The position numbers were made by a program, and so were the translations under genes. A stretch of 64,000 nt of DNA from Brevibacterium siliguriense (GTDB taxonomy: Bacteria > Actinomycetota > Actinomycetes > Actinomycetales > Brevibacteriaceae), in NCBI RefSeq assembly GCF_900105315.1, contig NZ_LT629766.1:2852001-2916000 (forward strand), in the 5' to 3' direction. Shown piece after piece: positions 43,948 through 53,823 of the stretch. Within the stretch, counting starts at the first letter, position 1. Each line of letters opens with the position of its first letter. The notes beneath the pieces are model-generated. The model had not been told where the DNA came from. It did not search any database and worked only from the letters and a program-made list of their open reading frames with translations.

Positions 43948-45069
43948 TCATCTCGCGGCGGCCCGAAGACGCTCGGCCGCGGCTCGAATGCGTTCGTCGG
44001 TGGCGGTCAGCGCAATCCGCACATGGTCGGAAGCCGCCGCTCCGTAGAACTCGCCGGGGCCCGCCACGATGCCGAGTTCGGCAAGGTCAGCTAGTGAGTC
44101 CCAGCAGTTCTTGTCCGCGGTCGACCACAGGTAGAGGCCGGCGGTCGAATGATCGATGCGGAATCCGTACTCTTCGAGTCCTGAACGCAGCCGCTCTCGC
44201 CGTGACCGGTAGGTCTCCTTCTGCGCCAGCACGTGCTCGGTGTCGAGGAGTCCGGCGACCATGGCTTCCTGAATCGGGAACGGCACGATCATTCCCGCGT
44301 GCTTGCGTGAGCGGGTGAGATCGGAGATGAGCTCGGCATCACCGGCGACGAACGCCGCGCGGTAGCCGGCGAGGTTCGACTGCTTCGACATCGAGTACAC
44401 ACTCAGCACACCGGCACTCGACTCCCCCGCGGCTGCAAGTACGCTCGGCGCCGGCTCATCCGATTCCCAGTTGAGCAGTCCGTAGCATTCGTCCGAAGCA
44501 ACGATGACTCCGGCGGCGCGGGCACGGCGGACCACCTCGGCGAGGGTCTGCACATCGAGAACCTCACCGGTCGGGTTGCTCGGGGTGTTGATCCAGAGCA
44601 GACCGACGCCGTCCAGGGCTGCACCGTCGACGACCTGCGCGGCGTCGAGACGACGGCATTCGACGCCCGCAATCGTCGCACCCATCTCGTAGGTCGGGTA
44701 GGCAGCGGACGGACAGGCGACGGTCAGTCCTCGCTCGCGCAGTCCCAACAGGGTCGGCAGCCAGGCTACGAACTCCTTCGAGCCCACAGTCGGCAGGATC
44801 TCCGTGGCGGGATCGAGGTGAACCGAATGCCAGTTCTCGTACCACCAGGCGATGGCCTCGCGCAGCTGCGCGGTACCGGCAGTCGTCGGGTACCCGTGGG
44901 CATCACCGGCGTCCGACAGCGCGCGACGGATCACTTCTGGCGTGGGGTCGACGGGAGTGCCGATGGAGAGGTCACACACTCCGTCGGGATGCTCGGCGGC
45001 TCGGCGACGGAATTCGGTGAGACGGTCCCACGGGTAGTCCGGAAGGTTGAGTCCGAAAGCGTTCGTCAT
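43948..45069 (-). CDS. dapC: N-succinyldiaminopimelate aminotransferase
   Basis: A 373-residue class I/II PLP aminotransferase of the actinobacterial DapC type (Rv1178). PLP Lys is in SMSKQSNLAGYRAAF, the family motif SxSKxxNxxGxR. Other marks are DLSIGTPVDPTP at the start and WINTPSNPTGEV. It forms N-succinyl-LL-diaminopimelate, between DapD and DapE in the pathway. The gene starts 3 bases after the ferredoxin stop; this ferredoxin-dapC pairing is conserved in actinobacteria. Confidence 0.92.
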   Translation of the reverse strand: MTNAFGLNLPDYPWDRLTEFRRRAAEHPDGVCDLSIGTPVDPTPEVIRRALSDAGDAHGYPTTAGTAQLREAIAWWYENWHSVHLDPATEILPTVGSKEFVAWLPTLLGLRERGLTVACPSAAYPTYEMGATIAGVECRRLDAAQVVDGAALDGVGLLWINTPSNPTGEVLDVQTLAEVVRRARAAGVIVASDECYGLLNWESDEPAPSVLAAAGESSAGVLSVYSMSKQSNLAGYRAAFVAGDAELISDLTRSRKHAGMIVPFPIQEAMVAGLLDTEHVLAQKETYRSRRERLRSGLEEYGFRIDHSTAGLYLWSTADKNCWDSLADLAELGIVAGPGEFYGAAASDHVRIALTATDERIRAAAERLRAAAR

Positions 45070-45072
45070 CGT

Positions 45073-45399
45073 TCAGTCGTCGTGATTCTGCGGCGGCAGG
45101 GCGGAGATGATCGGGTGATCCTTGCCGGTGTTGCCGAGCTTCGCGGCACCTCCGGGCGAACCGAGGTCGTCGAAGAACTCGACATTGGCCCTGTAGTACT
45201 CTTCCCACTCATCGGGCACATCGTCTTCGTAGAAGATGGCTTCGACGGGGCATACGGGTTCGCACGCACCGCAGTCGACGCATTCGTCGGGGTGGATGTA
45301 CAGGCTGCGTTCGCCCTCGTAGATGCAGTCGACGGGGCATTCGTCGATGCAGGCCTTGTCCTTGAGGTCCACACAGGGCTGGGCGATGATGTACGTCAC
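45073..45399 (-). CDS. fdxA: 7Fe ferredoxin (3Fe-4S/4Fe-4S)
   Basis: A 108-residue bacterial ferredoxin. Cluster ligands: C8 and the CIDECPVDC series near residues 15-24, then CVDCGACEPVCP at about 38-49. The C-terminal extension (EWEEYYRANVEFFDDLG) is usual for the actinobacterial FdxC/FdxA type. It carries electrons for unidentified redox partners. GTG 45399 is chosen because CGAGGAG precedes it by 8 bases and the mature start TYIIAQPC matches the family. It is cotranscribed with dapC. Confidence 0.93.
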   Translation of the reverse strand: MTYIIAQPCVDLKDKACIDECPVDCIYEGERSLYIHPDECVDCGACEPVCPVEAIFYEDDVPDEWEEYYRANVEFFDDLGSPGGAAKLGNTGKDHPIISALPPQNHDD

Positions 45400-45589
45400 T
45401 GGGCTGACTCCTCGAAACACTCACAGATGGTGCGCATATACCTCCCACAATACGCCTTCGCCCGAGTCCCGTGACCACCGGTCTCAAGTGATTCGTGTTG
45501 CATCTGACATCGCCGCCCACGCCTGCGCCCGACCAGGTCCGGCGTGTCATAGGGTGGGAGGGCATCATTTTCGCGGAGGAAGGCCAGAA

Positions 45590-45883
45590 GTGGACGATCT
45601 GCAGCCCGGCAGACGAGTGGTCGTGCGGTATTCGCTCGAACCCGGTGACACCCATTCGACGTCCGATGCCCTCGGAGTCGTCACAGCCGTCGACGAGGCG
45701 GGGCTCGAGATCGATACGAAGCGCGGTCCCCTGCGCATCGCTCGTGAGCAGGTCCTCCTCGTCCACGAGGTGCCCCGGCTCCGACGAAGGCCGGACGCAC
45801 GCATGAGATCGTCTCCGCCGTGGATCTGCGGCGCATCTCCGCTGCCGCCTGGCTGCCTGAGGATGTGTACTGGCTGCACGTAG
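45590..45883 (+). CDS. SH3-like N-terminal domain of a frameshifted GNAT protein
   Basis: A 97-residue frame from GTG 45590 (GGAGG 10 bases upstream). Its first 60 residues (VDDLQPGRRVVVRYSLEPGD, then LGVVTAVDEAGLEIDTKRG) match the small beta-barrel domain that precedes the acetyltransferase domain in a family of actinobacterial GNAT proteins. After about residue 65 the sequence is not protein-like, and the GNAT domain continues in the -1 frame. I interpret the two as one gene broken by a single-base deletion, probably in the C-rich stretch at 45773-45782. Confidence 0.6.
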   Translation: MDDLQPGRRVVVRYSLEPGDTHSTSDALGVVTAVDEAGLEIDTKRGPLRIAREQVLLVHEVPRLRRRPDARMRSSPPWICGASPLPPGCLRMCTGCT

Positions 45884-46674
45884 AGAACCTGCGCAACGAA
45901 GGCACCGAGGCGGCCGCAGAGGTCAGCCTGCTGCAGAAGGGCTGGCTGCTGCGTCATTCGGATTCCGCGACCCGCCGTGCCAATTCCTGCCTGCCCGTGA
46001 CCGATTCCGGTCTGGGTTGGGAACAGGGGCTCGACGCCGTCGAAGAATGGTATCGAGCTCGCGGAAGGCCCAGTCGCGTCCAGATCTATTCCGCAGACGA
46101 TTCCTCGACCCTGGCCCCCGAATGCGAGGGGCTCGCTCCTCTGCTCTCCGCCCGCGGCTACACCCCCTCAGAGGCCACACTGCTGCTCACCGGCGCCACG
46201 GTCGAGGCGTCCGGTGGTGCGTCCTCTCCCGCCGAGGCGGCCGCCCCCGGACTCATCATCGACGTCTCCGATGCGCCAACTGCCGAGCATTTCGCCGCAT
46301 GGACGTCCCAGCGCAGCCCCGGTGACGAACCGGGTTCGGCAGAGGCCTTCCGGACGCTCATCGAAGCCGATCAGCCATGTGAGTTCGTCACCGCATACGC
46401 CGAACATCCCGATGGCTCGAAATCGATGGTGGCGGCGTGCAGAGTCGTTGAGCGCAGCAAATGGGGTGTCATCACCAACCTCATCTCCCGTCCCGATCTG
46501 CGGCGACGCGGCGCCGGGCGCTCGGTGGCCGCCGCCGCGGCAACGCTGCTCGCACAGCGCGGAGTCCGGTCCTATCTCGTCGACATCGAAACGAGCAATG
46601 ACGCGTCCCTGAACCTCTTCACTTCTCTCGGCGCGACCGTGCGTCACCGGTCCTGGTACGCCGAAGCGCGCTGA
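45820..46674 (+). CDS. GNAT-family N-acetyltransferase (domain of a frameshifted gene)
   Basis: 284 residues in the frame that follows the SH3-like domain. The early part (LLQKGWLLRHSDSATRRANS) is the substrate-side half found in this actinobacterial GNAT family. The acetyl-CoA motif is ISRPDLRRRGAGRSVAAAAA, followed by the usual DIETSNDASLNLFTSLGA and a terminal beta strand. GTG 45820 is only the first start codon in this frame; the frame is open further upstream and would join the N-terminal domain if one base were restored. Substrate unknown. Confidence 0.75.
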   Translation: MDLRRISAAAWLPEDVYWLHVENLRNEGTEAAAEVSLLQKGWLLRHSDSATRRANSCLPVTDSGLGWEQGLDAVEEWYRARGRPSRVQIYSADDSSTLAPECEGLAPLLSARGYTPSEATLLLTGATVEASGGASSPAEAAAPGLIIDVSDAPTAEHFAAWTSQRSPGDEPGSAEAFRTLIEADQPCEFVTAYAEHPDGSKSMVAACRVVERSKWGVITNLISRPDLRRRGAGRSVAAAAATLLAQRGVRSYLVDIETSNDASLNLFTSLGATVRHRSWYAEAR

Positions 46675-46699
46675 TCGGCTCTCCTCCTGCAAAGCGGAC

Positions 46700-48460
46700 T
46701 CAGCCCTTGCACTCGACCTTGTTCACCGGCCGGTAGACGGTGGTGAAGCCGTCCTTCGTGGTCTGGCCCGTTGCGATGTCCTTCATGGTCCGGGTGATTC
46801 GGATCGACCAACCGCCCTTCGGCGACTGCGGAGTGCACGAGGAACCGCTTTCGGTGACCAAGCCCGGTGAGGTGCGGTTGAACCGGTCCGAGGCGTCGGC
46901 CGACACATCGTACTTCTTCACGCCGAAGACCTTCGCATGGACTTCTCCGTCTTTGAGGTACATGTCGAGCACGACCGGAGTCTTCGAGCTGTTCGTGAAC
47001 TTCATATCGATCGAGGACCAGTCCAGAGTCGACTCGCGCCCTTCCGGATAACGGGAGATGTAACGCGAATGCGCTTGGTGCTCGTCGAGCTCGAAGCCTG
47101 CGAAGAACGCGGCATTGAACAGGGTCGTCGACACCTGTGAGACTCCGCCGCCGTAGTCCTCCTTCATCTGCCCTTCGGAGATCACTCCGGCGGGTTTGTA
47201 GCCGTTCGCGGCTGTGCGCTGACCCAGAGCCTCGTTGAGGGAGAACTGCTCACCGGGCTGGAGGACGGTGCCGGAGACCTTCTTCGAGGCCACCCGCAGG
47301 TTGGTATCGCGATTGGGTTCGGATTTGTACCCGGTGGAGAAGTGAGACACGGTGTCGGAGACATCGGCTTTCTTCGCGTCCGTCGTCGTGAAGTCGGGTT
47401 TGACGGAGGACAGGGTGACGGTCGGTTCGTCTTCCTTGCCGTTGATGGAATCGGTGACCGCAGTGGTCAGCTCCTTGGCCTTGATCCCGATTCCGTCGCG
47501 GGAGGGCACGACCTCGGGCTTGCCGTCCTTGATCTTGAAACTGGCGTCCTCGGCCGGTCGGCCGATGTCCTTGTTCGCCGCCAGCACGGACTTCTGCAGC
47601 TCGTGTTGGTCGAAGACGGGTTTGAGCTTCGAGTCCTCAGCCTTGAACGTCAGAGTCTTTGCAACGGTCTTCGGTGACACGGTGAGGTCACCGCCTTTGA
47701 CCTCGGAGTCCGCATCCTTCGCCGGCTTCGCTGTGAGCGTGAGGTCCTTGCTCACGGCATCTTTCGCGAATCCGTCGGCCATGTCTTCAGCTTCGGCTGT
47801 GGTGATATCGGGATCGACGCTCGTCGGGCTGACCGGCAGGGCATCCTCGGTGCGCAGCCAATGCTCGTCGATGGCGGTGCGCACGGCGGCGGTGTCGACG
47901 GTCTGTCCTTTCTTGCCGTCCTTGACCTTCGGTGTGGTCTTAACGTATTCGAGTTCGGCGTCTGTGGGTTCGACGGCGAGGGATTCCGTGACCTTCGCTG
48001 TCTCCTCGTCGAACTTCTTCTCGTCGACCTCGATGACGGGATCGACGTCGTCTTCACCGAACAGGCGGTCCCAGATGACGGTGGGGTCGAGGCTGAAGCC
48101 CGTGATGCGCTCGATTGTCGCTTCCGCATCGAAGGCGATACCGGCCTTCTGCGGGTCGAGCTTCGCTGTCGGCTCTCCGGCCTTCAGGACGATGTTCTTC
48201 TCCGCATCGTCCCGCAGGTCATTGCGCAGAGTGTTCTCGGCTTCCGTCGCGGACTTGCCGCCGATGTCGATTCCGGCCACATTCGTCCCCGGTGCCAGCA
48301 TGCGTCCGCTGAAGAAGCCGATCGCCACGTAGACGGCGGCCAGCACGACGACTGCCAGGAGGATGAACGGCCAGATCGCCTTCTTCCGGACACCGTTGCC
48401 GGACGGGTCAGGCCCGCCGGAGTTCGAGGTTCCATCGGACAAGGTATTGGTCGGCATCAT
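46700..48460 (-). CDS. VanW-family membrane-anchored protein
   Basis: A 586-residue protein. A single membrane anchor at about 28-50 (IWPFILLAVVVLAAVYVAIG) is followed by tandem peptidoglycan-binding-like (PG_binding_4) repeats to about residue 360 and a VanW domain (SGTVLQPGEQFSLNEALGQR; GGGVSQVSTTLFNAAFFAGF; RYPEGRESTLDW). The domain faces outwards. VanW proteins are linked to cell-wall modification but have no defined reaction; the protein name does not imply vancomycin resistance. It follows the mshB-like gene on the same strand, 48 bases away. Confidence 0.85.
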   Translation of the reverse strand: MMPTNTLSDGTSNSGGPDPSGNGVRKKAIWPFILLAVVVLAAVYVAIGFFSGRMLAPGTNVAGIDIGGKSATEAENTLRNDLRDDAEKNIVLKAGEPTAKLDPQKAGIAFDAEATIERITGFSLDPTVIWDRLFGEDDVDPVIEVDEKKFDEETAKVTESLAVEPTDAELEYVKTTPKVKDGKKGQTVDTAAVRTAIDEHWLRTEDALPVSPTSVDPDITTAEAEDMADGFAKDAVSKDLTLTAKPAKDADSEVKGGDLTVSPKTVAKTLTFKAEDSKLKPVFDQHELQKSVLAANKDIGRPAEDASFKIKDGKPEVVPSRDGIGIKAKELTTAVTDSINGKEDEPTVTLSSVKPDFTTTDAKKADVSDTVSHFSTGYKSEPNRDTNLRVASKKVSGTVLQPGEQFSLNEALGQRTAANGYKPAGVISEGQMKEDYGGGVSQVSTTLFNAAFFAGFELDEHQAHSRYISRYPEGRESTLDWSSIDMKFTNSSKTPVVLDMYLKDGEVHAKVFGVKKYDVSADASDRFNRTSPGLVTESGSSCTPQSPKGGWSIRITRTMKDIATGQTTKDGFTTVYRPVNKVECKG

Positions 48461-48508
48461 TCTCCCGAGGGTGTCGATATCGACTGTTTCGGTGCGGTTC
48501 GCACGAGT

Positions 48509-49831
48509 CTAGCGAGTGCGCTCGTGTCCGCGCACGTTGATGAAGGAGAAGACAGCGGCCAGGACCATAGGGCCGAGCAGCCACACAACTGAACGAAGCA
48601 GTCCGGTGACGATCATATCTGAGCCGGGCAGCCAATTCGGCTGACCGAAGACGAAGGACAGCACGGCGATGATGACGGCGGCGACCAGCATCGGAGCGCT
48701 GCTGCGGTACATCGTCTTCAGATGCCACAATCCCGCCGCTGCCAGGGCGAGAGCCAACATGAGTCCCCACGGCAGGATTATCGGGGTCTCGCCGAGGTTG
48801 ATCACCGTGACGTTCAGATGCTGCATGGTGCCGAGGAAGGCGATGAGCAGTCCGAGCACGGCGGAGTGGAGGTAGGCGAAGATCCCGGGTTTCCGCAGTT
48901 CGCGACGACGCCGCAGGGGCACGGCCGCTGCCGCGTTCTCCTGAGATTCGACCGCTGCGATGTCGAGCCCGGTGAGCACATGCGGGGCCGGTCCGCTGTT
49001 GAGCGTCTCGGACGGGATCGGGGCCCCGGCTCCGATGGAGAAGTATTCGTGGTCGCCGATCTTCTGGCCGACGCCGTTGGACAGGGCGAAGAAGTCACCG
49101 GACACGCTCACCTGAGTGCGGTGGGCTTCCAGGGCGGCCCGTTTCGCAGGCAGCACCGAAGTGACATCTTGGTCGACGACGATCTGATCGACCGGAGATT
49201 TAGCCGGGATCGTCTCGGCAGCGGCGAAACCGGTCTGGGCGAAACCGTCTTGGTTCGGGTCGAACGAACGGCGGGCCGCCTCAGCGGGGGTGTCGACGTA
49301 GAGCAGCCGACCGGTCCGCCATTCGGCGAGGTCGAACGCTGCGGTAGTGGCCTCATGCACGCGCACATGATCGGGGTGGCCGTATCCCCCATTGGAGGCA
49401 TAGGTGATGACCGCGTGCGGTTCGAAGGCATCGATGACGGCGGCGATATGTCTGGCCACTGTGGTGACATCGGTCGCGCACAGGGCATCGTCGGTCATCG
49501 ACGATGCGGGGCGGGCGTGCCCGTCGGGTCCCCATTCCATCCCCGAATCCTCAAAGGTGCGGGTGGTTCCGCCGAGGAAGGTGTGCAGGCGCACGCCCAG
49601 AGCACGCATCGCCTCGGTGATCTCCTGCTCCCGCACCCGGGCAAGACCGGCGCGGTCACCCTCGAGCTGTTTCAGATCTGCGGGAATGACCTCGCCGCCC
49701 TCACCGCGGGTGGCGGTGAGCACCATGACCTCGGCACCATCGGAGACCAATGCGGCGATCGTGCCGCCCGTCGTGATCGTCTCATCGTCGGGATGAGCGT
49801 GCACGAGGAGGACGCGTGGCGTTTCAGTCAT
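48509..49831 (-). CDS. mshB: MshB-type deacetylase fused to a membrane domain
   Basis: A 440-residue fusion. Residues 1-290 are a PIG-L/MshB deacetylase with zinc site VHAHPDDE (10-17) and GYGHPDH (149-155), which makes mycothiol by deacetylating GlcNAc-inositol. Residues 315-435 hold four transmembrane helices (LHSAVLGLLIAFLGTM; LALALAAAGLW; APMLVAAVIIAVLSFVF; VVWLLGPMVLAAVFSF). In M. tuberculosis mshB (Rv1170) is followed by a separate membrane protein gene, Rv1171; here the two seem joined. ATG 49831 follows AGGA; ATG 49855 is possible. It lies 52 bases after typA. Confidence 0.8.
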   Translation of the reverse strand: MTETPRVLLVHAHPDDETITTGGTIAALVSDGAEVMVLTATRGEGGEVIPADLKQLEGDRAGLARVREQEITEAMRALGVRLHTFLGGTTRTFEDSGMEWGPDGHARPASSMTDDALCATDVTTVARHIAAVIDAFEPHAVITYASNGGYGHPDHVRVHEATTAAFDLAEWRTGRLLYVDTPAEAARRSFDPNQDGFAQTGFAAAETIPAKSPVDQIVVDQDVTSVLPAKRAALEAHRTQVSVSGDFFALSNGVGQKIGDHEYFSIGAGAPIPSETLNSGPAPHVLTGLDIAAVESQENAAAAVPLRRRRELRKPGIFAYLHSAVLGLLIAFLGTMQHLNVTVINLGETPIILPWGLMLALALAAAGLWHLKTMYRSSAPMLVAAVIIAVLSFVFGQPNWLPGSDMIVTGLLRSVVWLLGPMVLAAVFSFINVRGHERTR

Positions 49832-49883
49832 TGGTTCCTGGGTGCTCGAGGTCATTCGGTGCTGCCGGATCTGAGGTTCCGGC

Positions 49884-51794
49884 TCAGGCGTTCTGGCGGC
49901 GCAGCTTCGCGTAGAGCTTTGCACGTTCCTTCTGATCGAGTTCGACCTTGCGGATGCGGATGGCACCCGGGGTGACCTCGACGCATTCGTCCTCGCGGGC
50001 GAATTCGAGGCTCTCCTCGAGGGTCAGCTTGCGCGGCGGGGTGAGGTTCTCGAAGCTGTCGGCCGATGCCGAGCGCATGTTCGTCAGCTTCTTCTCCTTC
50101 GTGATGTTGACGTCCATATCGTCGGCGCGTGAGTTCTCGCCCACGATCTGGCCCTCGTAGACCTCGGAGGTCGGTTCGACGAAGAAGGTTCCGCGATCCT
50201 GCAGGTTGATCATCGCGTACGGGGTCACGGTTCCGGCACGGTCGGCCACGAGCGATCCGTTGATGCGGAACTCGATGTTGCCGGCCCACGGACCGTATCC
50301 GGCCGAGATCGTGTTCGCGATACCGGTGCCGCGGGTTTCGGTGAGGAACCGAGTGCGGAAGCCGATGAGGCCGCGGGCGGGAACCTTGAACTCCATCCGC
50401 ACCCAACCGGTGCCGTGGTTCGTCATGGTCGACATGACACCCTTGCGGGCGGCCAGCAGCTGAGTCACGGCGCCGAGGTAGTCCTCCGGCACGTCGACCG
50501 TGAGCTCTTCGAAGGGCTCGTGGACCTTGCCGTCGACCTGCTTGGTCACGACCTGGGGCTTGCCGACCGTGAGTTCGAATCCCTCGCGACGCATCTGCTC
50601 GACGAGGATGGCCAGAGCCAGCTCACCGCGGCCCTGGACTTCCCAGGCATCGGGGCGTTCGGTCGGGACGACCTTGAGGGAGACGTTGCCGACGAGCTCC
50701 TGGTCGAGGCGGTCCTTGACCATGCGGGCGGTGACCTTCGTGTTCTTCTCGCGGCCGGCCAGAGGCGAGGTGTTGATGCCCACCGTCATCGAGATCGCAG
50801 GATCGTCGATGATGATCGCCGGCATCGGCTTCGGGTTGTTGATGTCGGTGAGCGTGTCACCGATCATGATGTCGGGGATGCCGGCGACGGCGACGATGTC
50901 ACCGGCCGAGGCCTCCGTGGCCGGCACTCGGTCGAGGCCCTGGGTCTCGAGCAGTTCGGTGATCTTCACCGAGCTGATCTCGTCACCGCGAGCCCAAGCA
51001 ACCTGCTGGCCCTTCTTCAGGGTTCCGCCGAAGATGCGCAGCAGCGCCAGACGGCCGAGGAACGGTGAGGCGTCGAGGTTCGTGACATGTGCCTGGAGGA
51101 TGCCGTCGGAGTTGATCTCCGGTGCCGGGATCGTCTCGAGGATCGTCTTGAACAGCGGCTCGAGGTCGGGGTTGTCCGGGACCGCTCCATCGGCGGGCTG
51201 TTCGAGGGAGGCGGCACCGGCCTTCGCAGCGGCGAAGACGACCGGCACGTCGAGGACGGAGTCGACGTCGAGGTCAGGGACTTCATCGGCGAGGTCGGAG
51301 GCCAGACCCAGGAGCAGGTCCTGGGCTTCTTCGACGACTCCGTCGATGCGGGCATCGGCACGGTCGGTCTTGTTGATCACGAGGATGACGGGCAGCTTCG
51401 CGGCCAGCGTCTTGCGCAGGACGAAGCGGGTCTGCGGCAGCGGACCTTCGGAAGCATCGACGAGGAGCACGACGCCGTCGACCATGGACAGTCCGCGCTC
51501 GACCTCTCCTCCGAAATCGGCGTGGCCGGGGGTGTCGATGACGTTGATGACGATAGGGTCATCGCCGGCCGAGGGTCCGTTGTAGAGGACCGAGGTGTTC
51601 TTCGCGAGAATGGTGATGCCCTTCTCGCGTTCGAGGTCGCCTGAGTCCATGACGCGTTCGGCGAAGTCGCCGTGTTCGCTGAACACACCGGTCTGCCGGA
51701 GCATGGCATCGACCAAGGTGGTCTTGCCGTGGTCGACGTGTGCGACGATTGCTACGTTTCGGCGGTTGTCCCGTCGTGTGATGGCTTCAGTCAT
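49884..51794 (-). CDS. typA: Ribosome-associated GTPase TypA/BipA
   Basis: A 636-residue translational GTPase. G1 is AHVDHGKTTLVDAM, G3 DTPGHADFGGEVER, G4 NKTDR, followed by EF-G-like domains III and V and the BipA-specific C-terminal domain (GTGWVRMEFKVPARGLIGFR). It acts on ribosome assembly and stress translation. ATG 51794 has AAAAAGG 6 bases upstream; an in-frame codon at 51839 lacks support. In M. tuberculosis typA (Rv1165) is next to lpqW, a relative of the peptide-binding protein encoded in the operon just upstream here. Confidence 0.94.
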   Translation of the reverse strand: MTEAITRRDNRRNVAIVAHVDHGKTTLVDAMLRQTGVFSEHGDFAERVMDSGDLEREKGITILAKNTSVLYNGPSAGDDPIVINVIDTPGHADFGGEVERGLSMVDGVVLLVDASEGPLPQTRFVLRKTLAAKLPVILVINKTDRADARIDGVVEEAQDLLLGLASDLADEVPDLDVDSVLDVPVVFAAAKAGAASLEQPADGAVPDNPDLEPLFKTILETIPAPEINSDGILQAHVTNLDASPFLGRLALLRIFGGTLKKGQQVAWARGDEISSVKITELLETQGLDRVPATEASAGDIVAVAGIPDIMIGDTLTDINNPKPMPAIIIDDPAISMTVGINTSPLAGREKNTKVTARMVKDRLDQELVGNVSLKVVPTERPDAWEVQGRGELALAILVEQMRREGFELTVGKPQVVTKQVDGKVHEPFEELTVDVPEDYLGAVTQLLAARKGVMSTMTNHGTGWVRMEFKVPARGLIGFRTRFLTETRGTGIANTISAGYGPWAGNIEFRINGSLVADRAGTVTPYAMINLQDRGTFFVEPTSEVYEGQIVGENSRADDMDVNITKEKKLTNMRSASADSFENLTPPRKLTLEESLEFAREDECVEVTPGAIRIRKVELDQKERAKLYAKLRRQNA

Positions 51795-51850
51795 CAAGAA
51801 CCTTTTTGAGATAGAGAGATCGGTCCAGCCCGGACCCAACAGACAATTAT

Positions 51851-51886
51851 ACGGCCACCCGCACGCTCTCGCGTGCAGGTGGCCGT
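51851..51886 (-). terminator. Terminator of the opp operon
   Basis: Bases 51851-51866 pair with 51871-51886 over 16 positions with one mismatch; loop TCTC. On the minus strand the stem is followed by ATAATTGTCT. It separates oppDF from typA. Confidence 0.75.
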
Positions 51887-51900
51887 CAGCTTGGGCGGAC

Positions 51901-53823
51901 TCAGGCGTTCATCGTCGCCTCGAGAACCGCGTCCCTGGCCTCCCGACGCTTGCGCTGCTCCTGCGGATCCGGAACGGGAACCGCCGACAGCAGACGCTGC
52001 GTGTACGGGTGGACGGGGTTCGACACAACCTGTGAGGACTGGCCGATCTCGACGAGGTAGCCGTGGCGCATCACTGCGATGCGCTCAGCGATGCGTTCGA
52101 CCACTGCCAGGTCGTGGCTGATGAACAGACATGCGAAGCCGTATTCCTTCTGCAGGCCCTCGAACAGGTCGAGGACCTTCGCCTGCACGGACACGTCCAG
52201 CGCCGAGGTCGGCTCATCGGCGATGAGCAGCTTCGGTCGCAGAGTCAGGGCACGGGCGATACCGATGCGCTGACGCTGACCGCCGGAGAGCTCATGCGGA
52301 TAGCGGTTACGCATCGAGGTCGGCAGTTCGACCGAGGTCAGCAGCTCCTCGACCCGCTTGCTCAGCGCCGGCCCTTTCATCCCCTCGTGGAGGTAGAGAG
52401 GCTCACCGATCGACTCCCCGACCGGCAGTCGCGGATTGAGCGAGGAGCCGGGATCCTGGAACACGATTCCGACTTCCTTGCGCAGGGGGCGCATCTGCTT
52501 GTTGCTCAGACCCTTGATGCTCGTACCGTTGACGACCATATCGCCTTCGACCGTGGGCAGCAGTCCCAGAGCGGCACGCCCGATCGTGGTCTTGCCCGAG
52601 CCCGACTCCCCCACCAGGCCCACGACTTCGCCGGGGGCGATCATGAGATTGATGTGGTGAGCCGCACGGAAAGCCTTCTTCCGTCCGATCGCGGGATATT
52701 CGATCGCGGCGTCACGCAGCTGCAGGGCAGAAGGCTTCGAGAAGTCCGCCTGCGAACCGGGATGGTAGTACGTTTCCGTGGAGTCCATTTCAATATCGGG
52801 GCGATCCTGTGCCGTCACCTGAGCACGTGCCTCGGCCACGGCCATATCGGCGGCCCCTGCCTCGGAGAGACCGTCGCCGCCAGCCCCGGTGCCCGGCTGG
52901 CCGACCGGGTCATCGGCGTGCGAAGCCTGATCGGAGGTGATATCAGACAGCGAGGCTTTGACGTCGCCGATGCTGGCGCCGAATGCTTCGCTGTCGGTTC
53001 CGGCGCCGAGGTGTGGAACAGCCTCGAGCAGCTGCTTCGTATAGGGATGCTGCGGATGATAGAAGATCTCCTCCGCAGCACCCGATTCGACCACCTTGCC
53101 GGCGCGCATGACGATGATCCGGTCGGCCATATCCGCCACCACGCCCATATCGTGGGTGATGAGGATGATGCCGGCATCGAGCTTGTGCTTGAGCTCGCGC
53201 ATCAGTTTGAGGATCTCGGCCTGCACCGTGACGTCGAGCGCGGTGGTCGGCTCATCGGCGATGAGCAGCTTGGGCTGACAGGCCAGAGCCTGCGCGATCA
53301 TGATGCGCTGACGCTGACCGCCCGAGAGCTGGTGCGGGAACGAATGGAACCGATCCTCCGGATCAGGGATCTCCACCAGCCGCATGAGCTCGAGTGCACG
53401 CTCCTTCGCCTCACTGGGACCGATGTCGAGGTGGACGCGCAGCGTCTCCACGATCTGGTACCCGGCGGTGTAGACCGGGTTGAGCGCAGTCATCGGTTCC
53501 TGGAAGATCACGGAGATGTCGTTGCCGCGCACGGCCTGCATCTTCTCCGGCGGCATGCCGATGAGTTCACGTCCGTTGAGCTTCGCTGAGCCGCTCGCAC
53601 GGCCGTTGCTCGGCAGGAGACCGAGCAGAGACATGCTCGACTGCGACTTGCCCGAACCGGACTCGCCGACGATCGCCAGAACCTCGCCGGCATTGACCGT
53701 GTAGTCGAGGTGTTCGGCGGCCATCCACCATTCGTCACTGACCCAGAACTGGACTCCGAGGTCATTGACCTCGAGGATCGGGGAGCCCTTCTTCGGCTGG
53801 TTGTCTGCTTTCTTCTCAGCCAT
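51901..53823 (-). CDS. oppDF: Fused oligopeptide ABC transporter ATPase (OppD-OppF)
   Basis: A 640-residue protein with two complete ABC domains. Domain 1: [48 protein letters not shown]. Domain 2: [48 protein letters not shown]. Each domain ends with the oligo/dipeptide transporter C-terminal region ([24 protein letters not shown]). The linker of about 80 residues between them is Ala/Asp-rich. It powers import of peptides through OppB and OppC. GGAGG is 7 bases before ATG 53823, which overlaps the oppC stop. Confidence 0.92.
   Translation of the reverse strand: MAEKKADNQPKKGSPILEVNDLGVQFWVSDEWWMAAEHLDYTVNAGEVLAIVGESGSGKSQSSMSLLGLLPSNGRASGSAKLNGRELIGMPPEKMQAVRGNDISVIFQEPMTALNPVYTAGYQIVETLRVHLDIGPSEAKERALELMRLVEIPDPEDRFHSFPHQLSGGQRQRIMIAQALACQPKLLIADEPTTALDVTVQAEILKLMRELKHKLDAGIILITHDMGVVADMADRIIVMRAGKVVESGAAEEIFYHPQHPYTKQLLEAVPHLGAGTDSEAFGASIGDVKASLSDITSDQASHADDPVGQPGTGAGGDGLSEAGAADMAVAEARAQVTAQDRPDIEMDSTETYYHPGSQADFSKPSALQLRDAAIEYPAIGRKKAFRAAHHINLMIAPGEVVGLVGESGSGKTTIGRAALGLLPTVEGDMVVNGTSIKGLSNKQMRPLRKEVGIVFQDPGSSLNPRLPVGESIGEPLYLHEGMKGPALSKRVEELLTSVELPTSMRNRYPHELSGGQRQRIGIARALTLRPKLLIADEPTSALDVSVQAKVLDLFEGLQKEYGFACLFISHDLAVVERIAERIAVMRHGYLVEIGQSSQVVSNPVHPYTQRLLSAVPVPDPQEQRKRREARDAVLEATMNA

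Noticed and set aside
46700-48460. A vancomycin-resistance determinant from the VanW match
   Set aside because: VanW domains are common in wall-associated proteins, and no vanHAX genes are present.
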